From assembly GCA_004551865.1 (NCBI GenBank), contig SFPR01000007.1, positions 1 to 44,302 on the forward strand: a DNA stretch of 44,302 nucleotides. The letters are read 5' to 3'. The translations under genes and the position numbers were made by a program. This stretch comes from Bacteroidales bacterium (lineage in GTDB: Bacteria; Bacteroidota; Bacteroidia; Bacteroidales; P3). Below are positions 1-9,165 of the stretch, in pieces; the stretch's first letter is position 1, and every line of letters begins with the position of its first letter. Below the pieces are notes generated by a model, which saw nothing but the letters and a program-made list of their open reading frames with translations, made no database searches and was not told the origin of the DNA.

Positions 1-2518
1 CGAAGAAATTTTGAAGAATAGTCGCGGAGAGGCTGTAAGGCTCAACAGCGAACGAATAGAAACGGGACATATCATACTCGCTATTTTGGGACAAAAGCAA
101 TGCAAGGCATATAACTTTTTGACTGAGAATTGTGATTGCGACAAACTCAAAACTCTTTTGGAAGAAAGATTGAAAGGTACGGCAGGAGATGATGTGGTTG
201 TCCGATATGACGATGATATGCTTTTGGGAGACGAAGCAGCAAAACTGATAAAGATGTCCAATTTGGAAACACTGATATTTCACAGTGGCGAAGTGGGCAG
301 TTTAGATTTGCTTTCGTCTATTCTTCATGATAGACAATCCTCTGTTTTTGAGCTTTTCAATTCTCTCGGAGTGGACTATCAGCTTTTGGAAAAGTACCGT
401 CGTAAAAATAGCTCTGCCCCCAATTTCAAAATACAGATATTTGCAAAAGACGAAGACAACGATGAAATAAGTCGTATTGAATTTAATGCACAATCTTTTG
501 AAACCTACGAAAATCCCGGTAAGGAGGCAGAAACACCAATGTTGGATAATTTTGGCAAAAACCTGTCTTCTCTTGCCGAACAAGGTCTGTTAGATCCGGT
601 AGTGGGAAGAGAAAAAGAAATTCAACGTATTTGCAAGATACTTTCTCGTCGAAAGAAAAACAACCCCATACTCATTGGAGAACCGGGAGTGGGGAAAAGC
701 AGCATTGCCGAGGGACTTGCAATCCGAATTGCCGAGAAAAACATTCCTTATTCGCTTATGGACAAGACAATTTACACCCTTGATCTTGCTCTTGTGGTTG
801 CAGGAACAAAGTATAGGGGGCAGTTTGAGGAGCGAATTAAGGGATTGATTGCAGAATTGGAGAAAAACGAAAACATAATTGTCTTCATAGATGAAATTCA
901 TACCATTGCAGGAGCAGGCAATTCGGAAGGCGGATTGGACGCTTCAAATATTTTCAAACCGGCATTGGCAAGGGGTGAAATACAGTGCATTGGTGCAACA
1001 ACCATTGAGGAATATCGCAAATATATAGAGGCGGACGGTGCCTTGGAAAGACGTTTTCAAAAGGTATTGGTCGAGCCTACAAGCAAGGAGGACACATTGG
1101 AAATTCTTCGCAACATCAAAGGAAAATACGAAGAGTTCCACAATGTGGTGTATAGCGAAGAGGCATTGAAGGCTTGTGTCGAGATGACCGAGCGATATAT
1201 GCCAGAGAGAAACCTTCCCGACAAAGCAATAGACGTGCTGGACGAGGCAGGTGCAGGAAAGAGCATTTCCTCATGTCAAATCTCTCAAACATACAAGGAT
1301 ATTCAAAAGTCGCTGACAGAAGCCAAGAAAGAAAGGCAGGCATACGCCACAGAGCAAAAATTTGAGCAAGCCTTACAACTTAAAAACAAGATAGAGGCAT
1401 TGCAACACCGCCTTGAAGAAGAGCGAGAGCTGATGAGTAATCATCTATCGGATAATCCTCAGAACGTGAGTGAGAAGGACGTTGCGGCAGTTGTCAGTTC
1501 GGCAAGCGGAATAAGTGTTGAGAAAATAGAACAAGACGAAAAGCAAAAACTTCTCGATATGCAGTCTGTTCTTTCGCATCAGATAATAGGACAAAACGAA
1601 GCTGTCGAAAAAGTTTGCCAAGCAATAAAACGCACTCGTACCGGTTTGAAAGACCCTGAGCGTCCAAGCGGAAGCTTTATCTTTATCGGCTCTACCGGAG
1701 TGGGCAAAACGTTGCTTGCAAAGCGTATGGCAGAATACCTTTTTGGTTCTCGGGATAGCTTAATCCGCTTCGACATGAGCGAATTTATGGAAAAGCACAG
1801 CGTAAGCAAGCTCATAGGAGCGCCTCCGGGCTATGTGGGTTACGAACAGGCAGGACAACTGACCGAAAAAGTCAGAACACATCCTTATTCTATTATATTG
1901 TTTGACGAAATTGAGAAAGCACACAGCGATGTGTTCAATCTGCTGTTGCAAATCTTGGACGAAGGACGCCTGAGCGATGCTTCGGGACGAAAAGTCGATT
2001 TTAGAAACACCATAATCATCATGACATCCAACGTGGGAACGAGACGATTGAGCGAATTTGGCGTTGGAGTGGGATTTTCGACCTCTTCGATAAAGGAAAA
2101 TACTGCCGCAATGGAACAAAACCTGATAGAGAGAGACTTGAAAAAGACATTTGCACCTGAATTTCTCAATCGAATTGACGAAATTGTCTATTTTAACCCT
2201 CTTGGCAAAGAGGAGCTGATACAAATTGTAGATTTGGAGTTGCAAAACCTCATAAACCGCTTGCAACAAGTACATTACAGCTTAGAAGTCGATGCTTCTG
2301 CCAAAGAGTTTATTGTTTCGCAAACATCGGTCGGTCAATACGGAGCTCGTCCGATAAGAAGGAGCATACAATCGTTGATAGAAAATCCGTTGAGCGACCT
2401 TTTGTTGCAACGAACCGACGAAAACGATACACATATTTTGGTTTCAAGTGATAAAACCACCGAAACAGAAAAACTGTCGTTTACTTTCAATCAAACAAAT
2501 TGCACAACAGAGGAATGA
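1..2518 (+). CDS. clpC: ATP-dependent Clp protease ATP-binding subunit ClpC (5' truncated)
   Basis: Class I Clp/Hsp100 unfoldase that feeds substrates to ClpP in the cytoplasm. The reading frame is open from base 2; the TTG at 11 is an internal leucine codon of the Clp N-domain (EEILKNSRGEA), so the true start lies upstream of the window. In order: most of the N-domain, the first AAA+ module (Walker A GEPGVGKS, Walker B IVFIDEIHT), a short coiled middle segment with a UVR-like stretch (EQALQLKNKIEALQ), and the second AAA+ module (GSTGVGKT, Walker B IILFDEIEKAH) with a VGVGF loop like the ClpP-docking loop of ClpC. The short middle domain and UVR-like motif favour ClpC over ClpB. The stop overlaps the next start as ATGA, which suggests translational coupling to mlaE. 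Confidence 0.95.
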   Translation, partial: EEILKNSRGEAVRLNSERIETGHIILAILGQKQCKAYNFLTENCDCDKLKTLLEERLKGTAGDDVVVRYDDDMLLGDEAAKLIKMSNLETLIFHSGEVGSLDLLSSILHDRQSSVFELFNSLGVDYQLLEKYRRKNSSAPNFKIQIFAKDEDNDEISRIEFNAQSFETYENPGKEAETPMLDNFGKNLSSLAEQGLLDPVVGREKEIQRICKILSRRKKNNPILIGEPGVGKSSIAEGLAIRIAEKNIPYSLMDKTIYTLDLALVVAGTKYRGQFEERIKGLIAELEKNENIIVFIDEIHTIAGAGNSEGGLDASNIFKPALARGEIQCIGATTIEEYRKYIEADGALERRFQKVLVEPTSKEDTLEILRNIKGKYEEFHNVVYSEEALKACVEMTERYMPERNLPDKAIDVLDEAGAGKSISSCQISQTYKDIQKSLTEAKKERQAYATEQKFEQALQLKNKIEALQHRLEEERELMSNHLSDNPQNVSEKDVAAVVSSASGISVEKIEQDEKQKLLDMQSVLSHQIIGQNEAVEKVCQAIKRTRTGLKDPERPSGSFIFIGSTGVGKTLLAKRMAEYLFGSRDSLIRFDMSEFMEKHSVSKLIGAPPGYVGYEQAGQLTEKVRTHPYSIILFDEIEKAHSDVFNLLLQILDEGRLSDASGRKVDFRNTIIIMTSNVGTRRLSEFGVGVGFSTSSIKENTAAMEQNLIERDLKKTFAPEFLNRIDEIVYFNPLGKEELIQIVDLELQNLINRLQQVHYSLEVDASAKEFIVSQTSVGQYGARPIRRSIQSLIENPLSDLLLQRTDENDTHILVSSDKTTETEKLSFTFNQTNCTTEE

Positions 2519-3264
2519 AAAAGATAAAAAAATTCTTTGCAGAGTTCGGTGAGTATCTGCTGTTGATGAGAGAGGTTTTTCGTAAGCCGCAAAACTCACA
2601 CATTTTCCGCCGAAAAGTTCTTTTTGAGATGAAAGCACTCGGCTTGGACTCTATTGTGATTGTTTCATTCATATCTATATTTGTGGGAGCTGCCGTGGTG
2701 ATACAACTTCTCTTGAATTTGGAAAACCCGATTTACCCCGACTGGATTTATGGTTACGCTTCACGAAAAGCAATCATGCTTGAATTTTCTCCAACTATCA
2801 TTTCGCTGATTTTAGCTGGTAAGTGTGCTTCACGAATTGCCTCCGAACTCGGCTCTCAGCGCATAAGCGAGCAGATAGACGCCCTTGAAGTGATGGGAGT
2901 AAACACAGCATCATACCTTATCTTGCCAAAAATCATTGCATCTGTGGTTTTCTTTCCTCTTCTTATCATTTTGAGCATCTTTATTGCCATTTTGGGAGGA
3001 GCATTGGGTGCAATAGGATTGGGAAACCTCACAATGCACGCCTATATCGAGGGAATGAGGTTGGAATACAGCAACATCGACATGGTTTTCGCCATTGTGA
3101 AAACTCTTGTCAATGCAATAATAATCTCAACCATTGCTTCATACAGAGGATATACGCTCAAAGGCGGCTCGGTCGAGGTGGGAATACAATCAACCAAAGC
3201 TGTGGTGCAAAGCAGTATCGTTATAATGATTTTTGATTTGGTGATAACAAATCTATTTATGTAG
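2515..3264 (+). CDS. mlaE: MlaE-family ABC transporter permease
   Basis: Integral inner-membrane permease of the Mla/MCE-type phospholipid transport system, which moves glycerophospholipids between inner and outer membrane in Gram-negative bacteria. Several hydrophobic segments are visible (residues about 48-70, 95-105, 140-175, 195-215, 230-248), as is the conserved family stretch ELGSQRISEQIDALEVMG. The start is taken as ATG 2515, which overlaps the clpC stop (ATGA); a TTG five codons upstream is in frame but less likely. The ATPase partner follows after 7 nt. No MCE substrate-binding protein (MlaD) is adjacent, so it must be encoded elsewhere. Confidence 0.9.
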   Translation: MKKIKKFFAEFGEYLLLMREVFRKPQNSHIFRRKVLFEMKALGLDSIVIVSFISIFVGAAVVIQLLLNLENPIYPDWIYGYASRKAIMLEFSPTIISLILAGKCASRIASELGSQRISEQIDALEVMGVNTASYLILPKIIASVVFFPLLIILSIFIAILGGALGAIGLGNLTMHAYIEGMRLEYSNIDMVFAIVKTLVNAIIISTIASYRGYTLKGGSVEVGIQSTKAVVQSSIVIMIFDLVITNLFM

Positions 3265-3271
3265 CAGGGGT

Positions 3272-4021
3272 ATGATAAAGGTAGAAAACGTAACTAAGAT
3301 ATTCAATGGAAAGACTGTTCTTGATAATGTATCTACACTATTTGAGAACGGGAAATGCAATCTTATCATAGGAAAGAGCGGAAGTGGTAAAACAGTGTTG
3401 ATGAAGTGCCTTGTCGGATTACATACTCCCGATGAGGGTTACATACATTTTGACGACAGAATACTCCGACACCTCTCCAAGGCAGAAAAAGTAAATCTCA
3501 GAAAAGATATAGGAATGCTTTTTCAAGGGGGAGCCTTATTTGATTCGATGAATGTTGAAGAGAACATAATGTTTCCTATAAGAATGTTTCAAAAGTCGGA
3601 CTACAAGACGATGAGAAAGAGAGTCGATTTTTGTTTGGATAGAGTCAATCTTGGCGGCATAAACAAAATGATGCCTTCGGAGCTGAGTGGCGGAATGCAA
3701 AAGAGAGTTGCCATTGCCAGAGCGATAGCAACTCAGCCCAAATACTTGTTTTGCGATGAGCCTAACTCAGGATTGGACCCTCTTACTTCAATTGTGATAG
3801 ACAAACTGATAATGGAGATTACTCATGAGTACAATATAACCACCATTGTGAACACTCACGACATGAACTCGGTCATGGAAATTGGTGAAAACATCAATTT
3901 CATAAGCCAAGGCAGGTTGTGGTGGAAGGGAAATAATCAAAACATACTTTCGACCGACAACAAAGAATTGCAAGACTTCATATTCTGCTCGGCACTCACC
4001 AAGAAATTGCAACAAAAATAA
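3272..4021 (+). CDS. mlaF: MlaF-family ABC transporter ATP-binding protein
   Basis: Cytoplasmic ATPase expected to pair with the MlaE permease encoded just upstream and to power lipid transport at the inner membrane. It has the full set of ABC motifs: Walker A GKSGSGKT near residue 38, Q-loop in MLFQGGALFD, signature LSGGMQKRVAIARA near residue 138, Walker B YLFCDEPNSGLDP, and the H-loop histidine in NTHDMNS. At 249 residues it is of normal family length. It follows mlaE by 7 nt and precedes the next gene by 12 nt, so it is probably part of one transcript starting at or before clpC. Confidence 0.9.
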   Translation: MIKVENVTKIFNGKTVLDNVSTLFENGKCNLIIGKSGSGKTVLMKCLVGLHTPDEGYIHFDDRILRHLSKAEKVNLRKDIGMLFQGGALFDSMNVEENIMFPIRMFQKSDYKTMRKRVDFCLDRVNLGGINKMMPSELSGGMQKRVAIARAIATQPKYLFCDEPNSGLDPLTSIVIDKLIMEITHEYNITTIVNTHDMNSVMEIGENINFISQGRLWWKGNNQNILSTDNKELQDFIFCSALTKKLQQK

Positions 4022-4033
4022 AATTCTGTTTTT

Positions 4034-6073
4034 ATGAAATACAAATCCACACAAGTACATAAGAGTTTTCTTGTTGCAAGACGCACCTTGCAGGTTTTGC
4101 TTACCGCACTTTTGATAGTGATTGCCTTTCCAACCAAATCTACTTTTAAATATGAGTTTTCCAAAGGGCAGTTTTGGAAACACGAAAACTTGATTTCTCC
4201 AATTGACTTTGCGATAAAAAAGACTGACAAGGAAATTCAAGCAGAAAAAGATGAGATTGAGAAAAATAAAAAGCTGTTTTACCGCAAGGATACGGCATTT
4301 GAGAGAAATGAAATGGCAAATTTTGAACTCAAATATGCCGATAGTTTCGATGCTGCGACACTTAGGACAGCCAAAGCGATAATGGAACGGCTCTATTCGA
4401 TAGGAATACTCCAAAATGTTGGCGAAAACACTAATAACGACATTGTTGTGGTTGATGGAAATGTGGCAAGGGAAACCGAAGCTGAGGAATTTCTCACTCT
4501 TAAACAGGCAACCGAAGAGCTCGGCAAGATGGTTGAGAAAAGCAATCTTCCCAACAAAGAAAAACTCATCGGCATTTTGACAGACCAACTCAAAGCCAAC
4601 TTGATTTTGGACGAGCAGATGACAAACCAAGTCTTGGAAACCCAGCTTCAAGAGCTTACAACCAACAAGGGATTGGTCTATACGGGAGAGTTGATAATAA
4701 GCAGGGGAGAGCAGATTACGGAAGAAAAATACAGAATGCTTACATCGCTCAAACAAGAATACGAAGGCGAGAACATTTCGAAAAGCAAACAACACACCAT
4801 TGCTTTGGGACAATTCCTTCTTGTGGTCATCGCATTGTCTGCAATGATGTTATTTATCAACCACAGCAACAAAGAGACCTTCAATGACAACAATAAGATA
4901 AGGCTTATACTGTTTGTGGTACTTTTTATGAACCTTATTGTTGCCGGAGTGATGTTTGTCAATCCCAAATACATATATGCAGTGCCTCTGTGCCTCACTC
5001 CGATAATCATAAGGACGTTTTTCAACACCAAGACTGCACTTTATGTCTTTTTGGTCAGCATAATCATTATCGGATTTGCCGTTCCGAATAGTTTTGAGTT
5101 TGTTTTTTACCAGCTCATAGCAGGAATGATGGCAATAGTGAGCATAGAACACTCTGACAAACGTTCAAACTTTTTGCTCACAAGCCTTTTTATCTTTGTT
5201 AGTTACGCTTTGATATACATTGCAACATCGCTTATACAAAATATGGAGCTTAACCAACTCGAATGGCAACGCTTTGTGATGTTTGCACTCAATGCAATAA
5301 TGGTTTTGTTCAGTGTTCCTTTTGTGGCATTGTTGGAAAAGATGTTCCATCTTTTGAGCGATTTTTCTCTAATCGGCTATACAAATACCAATAACAAAAT
5401 TTTGAGAGAATTGTCTGCCAAAGCACCCGGAACGTTTCAGCATTGTGTTCAGGTGGCAAACATTGCCGAAGACCTCATTCACGAAATCGGAGGCAATGCC
5501 ATGCTCACTCGAGCAGGTGCTTTGCACCATGACATAGGCAAAATCATGACTCCGATGTTTTTTGTCGAAAATCAAAATACAGGTTTCAACCCTCACGACG
5601 AGATAAGCAACGAAGAATCGGCACAAGTCATCATTTCTCACGTTACAAACGGAGTTGCACTTGCAAAGAAGTATCGTTTGCCGCAACAAATCACCGACTT
5701 TATTCGCACACATCACGGAACGAGTAAAACAAAGTACTTCTACAACAAACAGCTTGCCGAATTTCCCGATATGCCTATTGATGAGCAGGCGTTCACTTAC
5801 AAAGGTCCGAGACCATTTTCAAGAGAGACTGCCGTGGTTATGATGGTCGATAGTGTGGAAGCAGCATCGCGAAGTCTGAAAAACCATTCCGAAGAGGCAA
5901 TATCAAAACTTGTCGATGGAATAATTGATGCACAGATAGCCGATGACCAATATTCTAATTCCGACATAACTTTTCGAGATGTCAATAAGGCAAAAGCCAT
6001 ACTTAAAAAGAAACTTCAAAGCATTTATCACGTCAGAATAGAATATCCGGTCGATAAACCGAAAAACAAATAA
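4034..6073 (+). CDS. 7TM-HD (PgpH-like) cyclic-di-AMP phosphodiesterase, HDIG-domain membrane protein
   Basis: Predicted membrane-bound phosphodiesterase of the 7TMR-HD family, whose Listeria member PgpH hydrolyses c-di-AMP. Visible in order: an N-terminal membrane anchor (about residues 17-35), a polar extracytoplasmic region of roughly 200 residues, a block of transmembrane helices (about residues 255-445), and a C-terminal cytoplasmic HD domain. The metal-binding HHDIGK motif is near residues 498-503, with further conserved histidines (ISHVTNG, IRTHHGT) downstream. The 679-residue length matches the family. It lies 12 nt after mlaF and 14 nt before a nucleotidyltransferase gene, apparently in one operon. 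Substrate is inferred from family membership; no c-di-AMP cyclase gene is in the window. Confidence 0.85.
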   Translation: MKYKSTQVHKSFLVARRTLQVLLTALLIVIAFPTKSTFKYEFSKGQFWKHENLISPIDFAIKKTDKEIQAEKDEIEKNKKLFYRKDTAFERNEMANFELKYADSFDAATLRTAKAIMERLYSIGILQNVGENTNNDIVVVDGNVARETEAEEFLTLKQATEELGKMVEKSNLPNKEKLIGILTDQLKANLILDEQMTNQVLETQLQELTTNKGLVYTGELIISRGEQITEEKYRMLTSLKQEYEGENISKSKQHTIALGQFLLVVIALSAMMLFINHSNKETFNDNNKIRLILFVVLFMNLIVAGVMFVNPKYIYAVPLCLTPIIIRTFFNTKTALYVFLVSIIIIGFAVPNSFEFVFYQLIAGMMAIVSIEHSDKRSNFLLTSLFIFVSYALIYIATSLIQNMELNQLEWQRFVMFALNAIMVLFSVPFVALLEKMFHLLSDFSLIGYTNTNNKILRELSAKAPGTFQHCVQVANIAEDLIHEIGGNAMLTRAGALHHDIGKIMTPMFFVENQNTGFNPHDEISNEESAQVIISHVTNGVALAKKYRLPQQITDFIRTHHGTSKTKYFYNKQLAEFPDMPIDEQAFTYKGPRPFSRETAVVMMVDSVEAASRSLKNHSEEAISKLVDGIIDAQIADDQYSNSDITFRDVNKAKAILKKKLQSIYHVRIEYPVDKPKNK

Positions 6074-6087
6074 GGCAGACTGAGACC

Positions 6088-6816
6088 ATGGAAGCAATGA
6101 TACTTGCGGCAGGAAGAGGAAGCCGCCTTATGCCCCTCACAAAAGACAAGCCCAAAGCTCTTGTAGAAGTTGCGGGTTGCACGCTTCTGCATCGCAATAT
6201 CACCAAATTGATAAACAGCAACGTAAGACATATTGTTATCAATACTCATTACCTTGGCGAGCTGATACATCGTTTTGTAGAAAAGCAGAACTATGATGCC
6301 AAAATTCTTTTTTCGGACGAAGAAGAAAGTCTTTTGGACACAGGAGGAGGCGTTTGGGCAGCACGAAAACTCTTTTCCGGAACTCAACCCATATTGTTGC
6401 ACAATGTAGATGTGGTAAGCGACATCGACTTTGCCGATATGGAGCGACAACTCCTCAATTCGGACGCTCTTGCAATGATTGCAGTGAGCAGCAGAGAAAC
6501 TTCGCGACACCTTCTCTTCGACAGTCAAAAACATCTTTGCGGAAGAGATAACCAAACTCTCAATCAAACAACCCTTCTTCCCGAACGAGAAGCCACATAC
6601 AGCTATGCCTTTGGAGGAGTACACATATTACGACCGCAAATCTTCGATTACTTTACCCATAGGGGTACATTCAGCATAATAGACGAGTACCTCAGCCTTG
6701 CAAAAGACCACCATATCGACCCGATAATGCACAACGCACAAACATGGTTTGATGTTGGCAAAATAGAACAGCTTTCTGCAATAGAAGAAGCAATAAAAGC
6801 CAATCCCAAGCTCTAA
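6088..6816 (+). CDS. Sugar-1-phosphate nucleotidyltransferase (MurU/RfbA-like)
   Basis: Nucleotidyltransferase that should activate a sugar-1-phosphate to an NDP-sugar in the cytoplasm. The N-terminus carries the family signature LAAGRGSRLMPLTKDKPKALVEVAG (residues 6-30), followed by an internal metal-binding HNVDVVSD and a C-terminal segment resembling the sugar-binding part of the MurU / NTP_transferase family. The size (242 residues) fits MurU-like MurNAc-1-P uridylyltransferases, but no AmgK-type kinase gene is beside it, so the exact sugar is unknown. The stop codon TAA overlaps a single copy of the AAAACGCCG palindrome family (6815). Confidence 0.8.
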   Translation: MEAMILAAGRGSRLMPLTKDKPKALVEVAGCTLLHRNITKLINSNVRHIVINTHYLGELIHRFVEKQNYDAKILFSDEEESLLDTGGGVWAARKLFSGTQPILLHNVDVVSDIDFADMERQLLNSDALAMIAVSSRETSRHLLFDSQKHLCGRDNQTLNQTTLLPEREATYSYAFGGVHILRPQIFDYFTHRGTFSIIDEYLSLAKDHHIDPIMHNAQTWFDVGKIEQLSAIEEAIKANPKL

Positions 6817-6827
6817 AACGCCGTAAT
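6815..6827. repeat. Single degenerate unit of the AAAACGSCGTTTT palindrome family
   Basis: AAAACGCCGTAAT overlaps the stop codon of the nucleotidyltransferase gene. The same variant half (AACGCCGTAATA) occurs in the array at 39567-39642, so the match is probably not chance, but a single unit is weak evidence alone. Confidence 0.4.
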
Positions 6828-6828
6828 A

Positions 6829-6860
6829 TTTCGCACATTACAAAAAAAATCTTACCTTTG
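6829..6860 (+). promoter_or_regulatory. Bacteroidota-type promoter for the 6896 gene
   Basis: TACCTTTG at 6853-6860 matches the -7 box TAnnTTTG exactly. A weak -33 (TTTC, 6829-6832) lies 20 nt upstream. The start codon follows 35 nt downstream. Confidence 0.6.
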
Positions 6861-6895
6861 TAGTCTCAAAATAACAATCGTTAAGCAGAACAGAT

Positions 6896-7897
6896 ATGAA
6901 GAAATTATTCGTCAAAACCTTATTCGTCTTTGCCCTTGCGGCAACTTGTCAGCTCAAAGCACAGGTAACACCGCACACAACCGCCGATTACCAACTGTCA
7001 GGCTACCCAAAAATGGTCAGATACATGAAATTTGAGTCAGACACTGCCATAAAAAATCAGCGAACCTCCTTCATAGAAGACTATCAGCTCATTTTTGACG
7101 ACCAACGCCACCTTGTGGAACGCACAAACTTCATTGACGGCAAAAAAGACCGCCATTCGCGATATGAATACGACAACAACCGCCACCTTTGCAAAGAGAC
7201 ACTCATGGAAGCCGACAATAAAATAGTCTCGGTTACCGAATACGACTACAATTACTTGGGAAGAATAGCCAGAATTACCACAGTGGAATATCCGCAGAGC
7301 AGAGGAGGAGCCAATACCCTTGTAAGACAAGAAACATTTGAGTACAACGCCAAAGGACAACAAACAAAACATACCATAAGTTCGGATAACAACAAAGAGA
7401 ATCGCACAACCGAGTATTTTTACGGACCTCAGGACAGCTTGATATACACAATCACTACTTATTCTTACAACAAAAACATCGACAAAACGACCTACAAGAG
7501 AGATTTTGACCACAGTCTGATAGAGAAAATCAATATACGCAACGACAAACAGACACGTCGCGAAACTTATAGCTACAATGACAAAGGACTTTTGGAGCAG
7601 AAAGAAGTCTATAACGGCAAAGATAAAAAGTTGCTCACCTATACATATAAATATGATCAACACAACTTCATGACAGAGGAAGTGGCAACCAATCCAAATG
7701 GGGAAAGAACGATAGAGTACTACTACAAATATGAAAAGGATAAGTACTTTAATTGGACAAAACGCACTGTCTATGACGTTTGGGAGGTGAAATACACCGA
7801 AATTCGTAAGATAGACTATGAAGACAAGGAGTATTGGTACGAAGACAAGAAGGACCAAGACACCAAAAGAGTGGTAAGAGAGACAGAAAAAGAATAA
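6896..7897 (+). CDS. Secreted YD-repeat-like protein of unknown function
   Basis: Has a Sec signal peptide (MKKLFVKTLFVFALAATCQLKA, cleavage likely after AQ near residue 23). The mature part is rich in Tyr, Asp, Lys and Thr and is built of loosely repeated units of about 20-25 residues with a tyrosine-aspartate core: YEYDNNRHL, YDYNYLGRI, FEYNAKGQQ, YSYNDKGLL, YKYDQHNFM. These resemble RHS/YD repeats, suggesting an extended beta-rich protein. No enzymatic motif, membrane helix or C-terminal sorting domain was recognised. It has its own promoter (6853) and a strong terminator (7938), so it is likely monocistronic. Function unknown. Confidence 0.75.
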   Translation: MKKLFVKTLFVFALAATCQLKAQVTPHTTADYQLSGYPKMVRYMKFESDTAIKNQRTSFIEDYQLIFDDQRHLVERTNFIDGKKDRHSRYEYDNNRHLCKETLMEADNKIVSVTEYDYNYLGRIARITTVEYPQSRGGANTLVRQETFEYNAKGQQTKHTISSDNNKENRTTEYFYGPQDSLIYTITTYSYNKNIDKTTYKRDFDHSLIEKINIRNDKQTRRETYSYNDKGLLEQKEVYNGKDKKLLTYTYKYDQHNFMTEEVATNPNGERTIEYYYKYEKDKYFNWTKRTVYDVWEVKYTEIRKIDYEDKEYWYEDKKDQDTKRVVRETEKE

Positions 7898-7937
7898 GCG
7901 ACCGCTCTAAAGGCGGAAAGGCTACATCAAAATTAAG

Positions 7938-7977
7938 AAAAGCAGGGCTTTGTTTTATCAAAGCCCTGCTTTTCTTT
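7938..7977. terminator. Strong, possibly bidirectional intrinsic terminator
   Basis: A perfect 15-bp stem (7938-7952 with 7959-7973) around a 6-nt loop, with an A-rich 5' side and T-rich 3' side. It lies between the + gene ending at 7897 and the minus gene ending at 8092. Confidence 0.85.
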
Positions 7978-8020
7978 GTACCGATAAGTTTGCAAAATTT
8001 GCCAAACTCTAAATACAGAT

Positions 8021-8062
8021 AAAGAAAAACCATGTCGCAATACCAAGGTATCTTGACATGGT
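8021..8062 (-). terminator. Intrinsic terminator of serA
   Basis: Inverted repeat 8029-8036 / 8055-8062 (ACCATGTC / GACATGGT) with an inner ATACC/GGTAT stem. On the minus strand it is followed by TTTTTCTTT, so it should end leftward transcription from serA. Confidence 0.75.
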
Positions 8063-8091
8063 CTCTTCATAAAAACATAAAATACTGCTTT

Positions 8092-9012
8092 CTATTTGTT
8101 TACTTGGAACTTGGTAACACCATTCTTGATGAAATCAACAATTTGGTTTGCTGCTGCCAAGCCTGCATTCAAGTTTGCTTCTGCTGTTTGCGCTCCCATT
8201 TTCTTAGGAGTTGCGAAGTAACGTGGTGCAAATGCCGAAAGCTCTTCGCTGTTTCCGGCTGCTATGTCGGTAACATACTTAAAGTCAGGACGGTCTGCCA
8301 ACAATTTTGCCATATCAGCTTCGTTGATGACTTCTTTTCTTGCAGTGTTTACAAGGCATGCTCCCTTTGGCATCTTAGAAAGAAGCTCATAGTTGATTGA
8401 GTTCTTTGTTTGGTCGTTTGCAGGGATATGCAACGAAACGTAATCGCAGTTAGAGTAAAGCTCTTCGATTGTTTGCATTGCCTTTACGCCTTCTGCCTCC
8501 ATTTTGTCGGCAGGAACGAATGGGTCAAAGGCACAAACTTGCATTCCCATGGCTTTTGCTTTTTCTGCAACCAAACGTCCTACATTTCCGTAAGCGTGAA
8601 TGCCGACTTTTTTACCCTTCAACTCTGTTCCTGTAGCAGGAGTGAAGTTTGTTCTTGCCATATAAATCATCAATCCGATAGCCAACTCTGCCACAGCGTT
8701 GGAATTTTGTCCCGGAGTGTTCATTGCAACTATGCCTTTTGCAGTACAAGCTGCAAGGTCAAGGTTATCAAATCCTGCTCCTGCACGAACAACGATTTTA
8801 AGGTTGTTTGCGTGGTCGATGACTTCTTTTGTTACTTTGTCGGAACGAACTATCAAAGCATCTGCATCAGCAACTGCTTTATACAAATCGTTTACGTCTG
8901 TATATTTTTCCAACAATGCCAATTCAAAACCGGCTTTCTCTACAATTTCTCTTATACCTTCAACGGCAGCCTTTGCAAAAGGTTTTTCCGTTGCCACCAA
9001 TACTTTGGTCAT
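8092..9012 (-). CDS. serA: D-3-phosphoglycerate dehydrogenase, short ACT-less form
   Basis: NAD-dependent 2-hydroxyacid dehydrogenase, first step of serine synthesis (3-phosphoglycerate to 3-phosphohydroxypyruvate), cytoplasmic. It has the substrate-domain start and the Rossmann segment GKKVGIHAYGNVGRLVAEKA. Other family landmarks are RAGAGFDNLD, LVNTARKEVINEADM and the C-terminal TPKKMGAQTAEAN. At 306 residues it lacks the C-terminal ACT regulatory domain of longer SerA proteins. Where classical family members have the catalytic histidine (PHIGA), this protein has lysine (about residue 271). The same short Lys-type protein is, to my knowledge, usual in Bacteroidales. It is encoded beside serC, which supports the role. 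Each gene has its own terminator. Confidence 0.88.
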   Translation of the reverse strand: MTKVLVATEKPFAKAAVEGIREIVEKAGFELALLEKYTDVNDLYKAVADADALIVRSDKVTKEVIDHANNLKIVVRAGAGFDNLDLAACTAKGIVAMNTPGQNSNAVAELAIGLMIYMARTNFTPATGTELKGKKVGIHAYGNVGRLVAEKAKAMGMQVCAFDPFVPADKMEAEGVKAMQTIEELYSNCDYVSLHIPANDQTKNSINYELLSKMPKGACLVNTARKEVINEADMAKLLADRPDFKYVTDIAAGNSEELSAFAPRYFATPKKMGAQTAEANLNAGLAAANQIVDFIKNGVTKFQVNK

Positions 9013-9100
9013 TTCTTATTTGATTTTATTTGTTTGTTAATTTACTTTTTCTTTCCCTGCAACAATCTCATGCAACTGCATTTTTCGGTTTGCAGGGTAA

Positions 9101-9151
9101 AATAAAAAACAGAACCGAAAGATGTTTTGTTTTTAAGCTCTTTCGGTTCTG
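9101..9151 (-). terminator. Intrinsic terminator of serC
   Basis: A perfect 13-bp stem (9110-9122 with 9139-9151) and 16-nt loop; on the minus strand the stem is followed by TTTTTTATT. It lies between serC and serA and should at least attenuate read-through into serA. Confidence 0.75.
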
Positions 9152-9165
9152 TGATTATCAAATGA

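Noticed and set aside
3788..4813. 341-residue minus-strand frame opposite mlaF and the 7TM-HD gene
   Set aside because: Antisense to two clearly real genes; composition typical of a shadow frame.
8032..9105. Long + strand open frames opposite serA
   Set aside because: Cysteine/phenylalanine-rich shadow translations of the serA strand, no family features.
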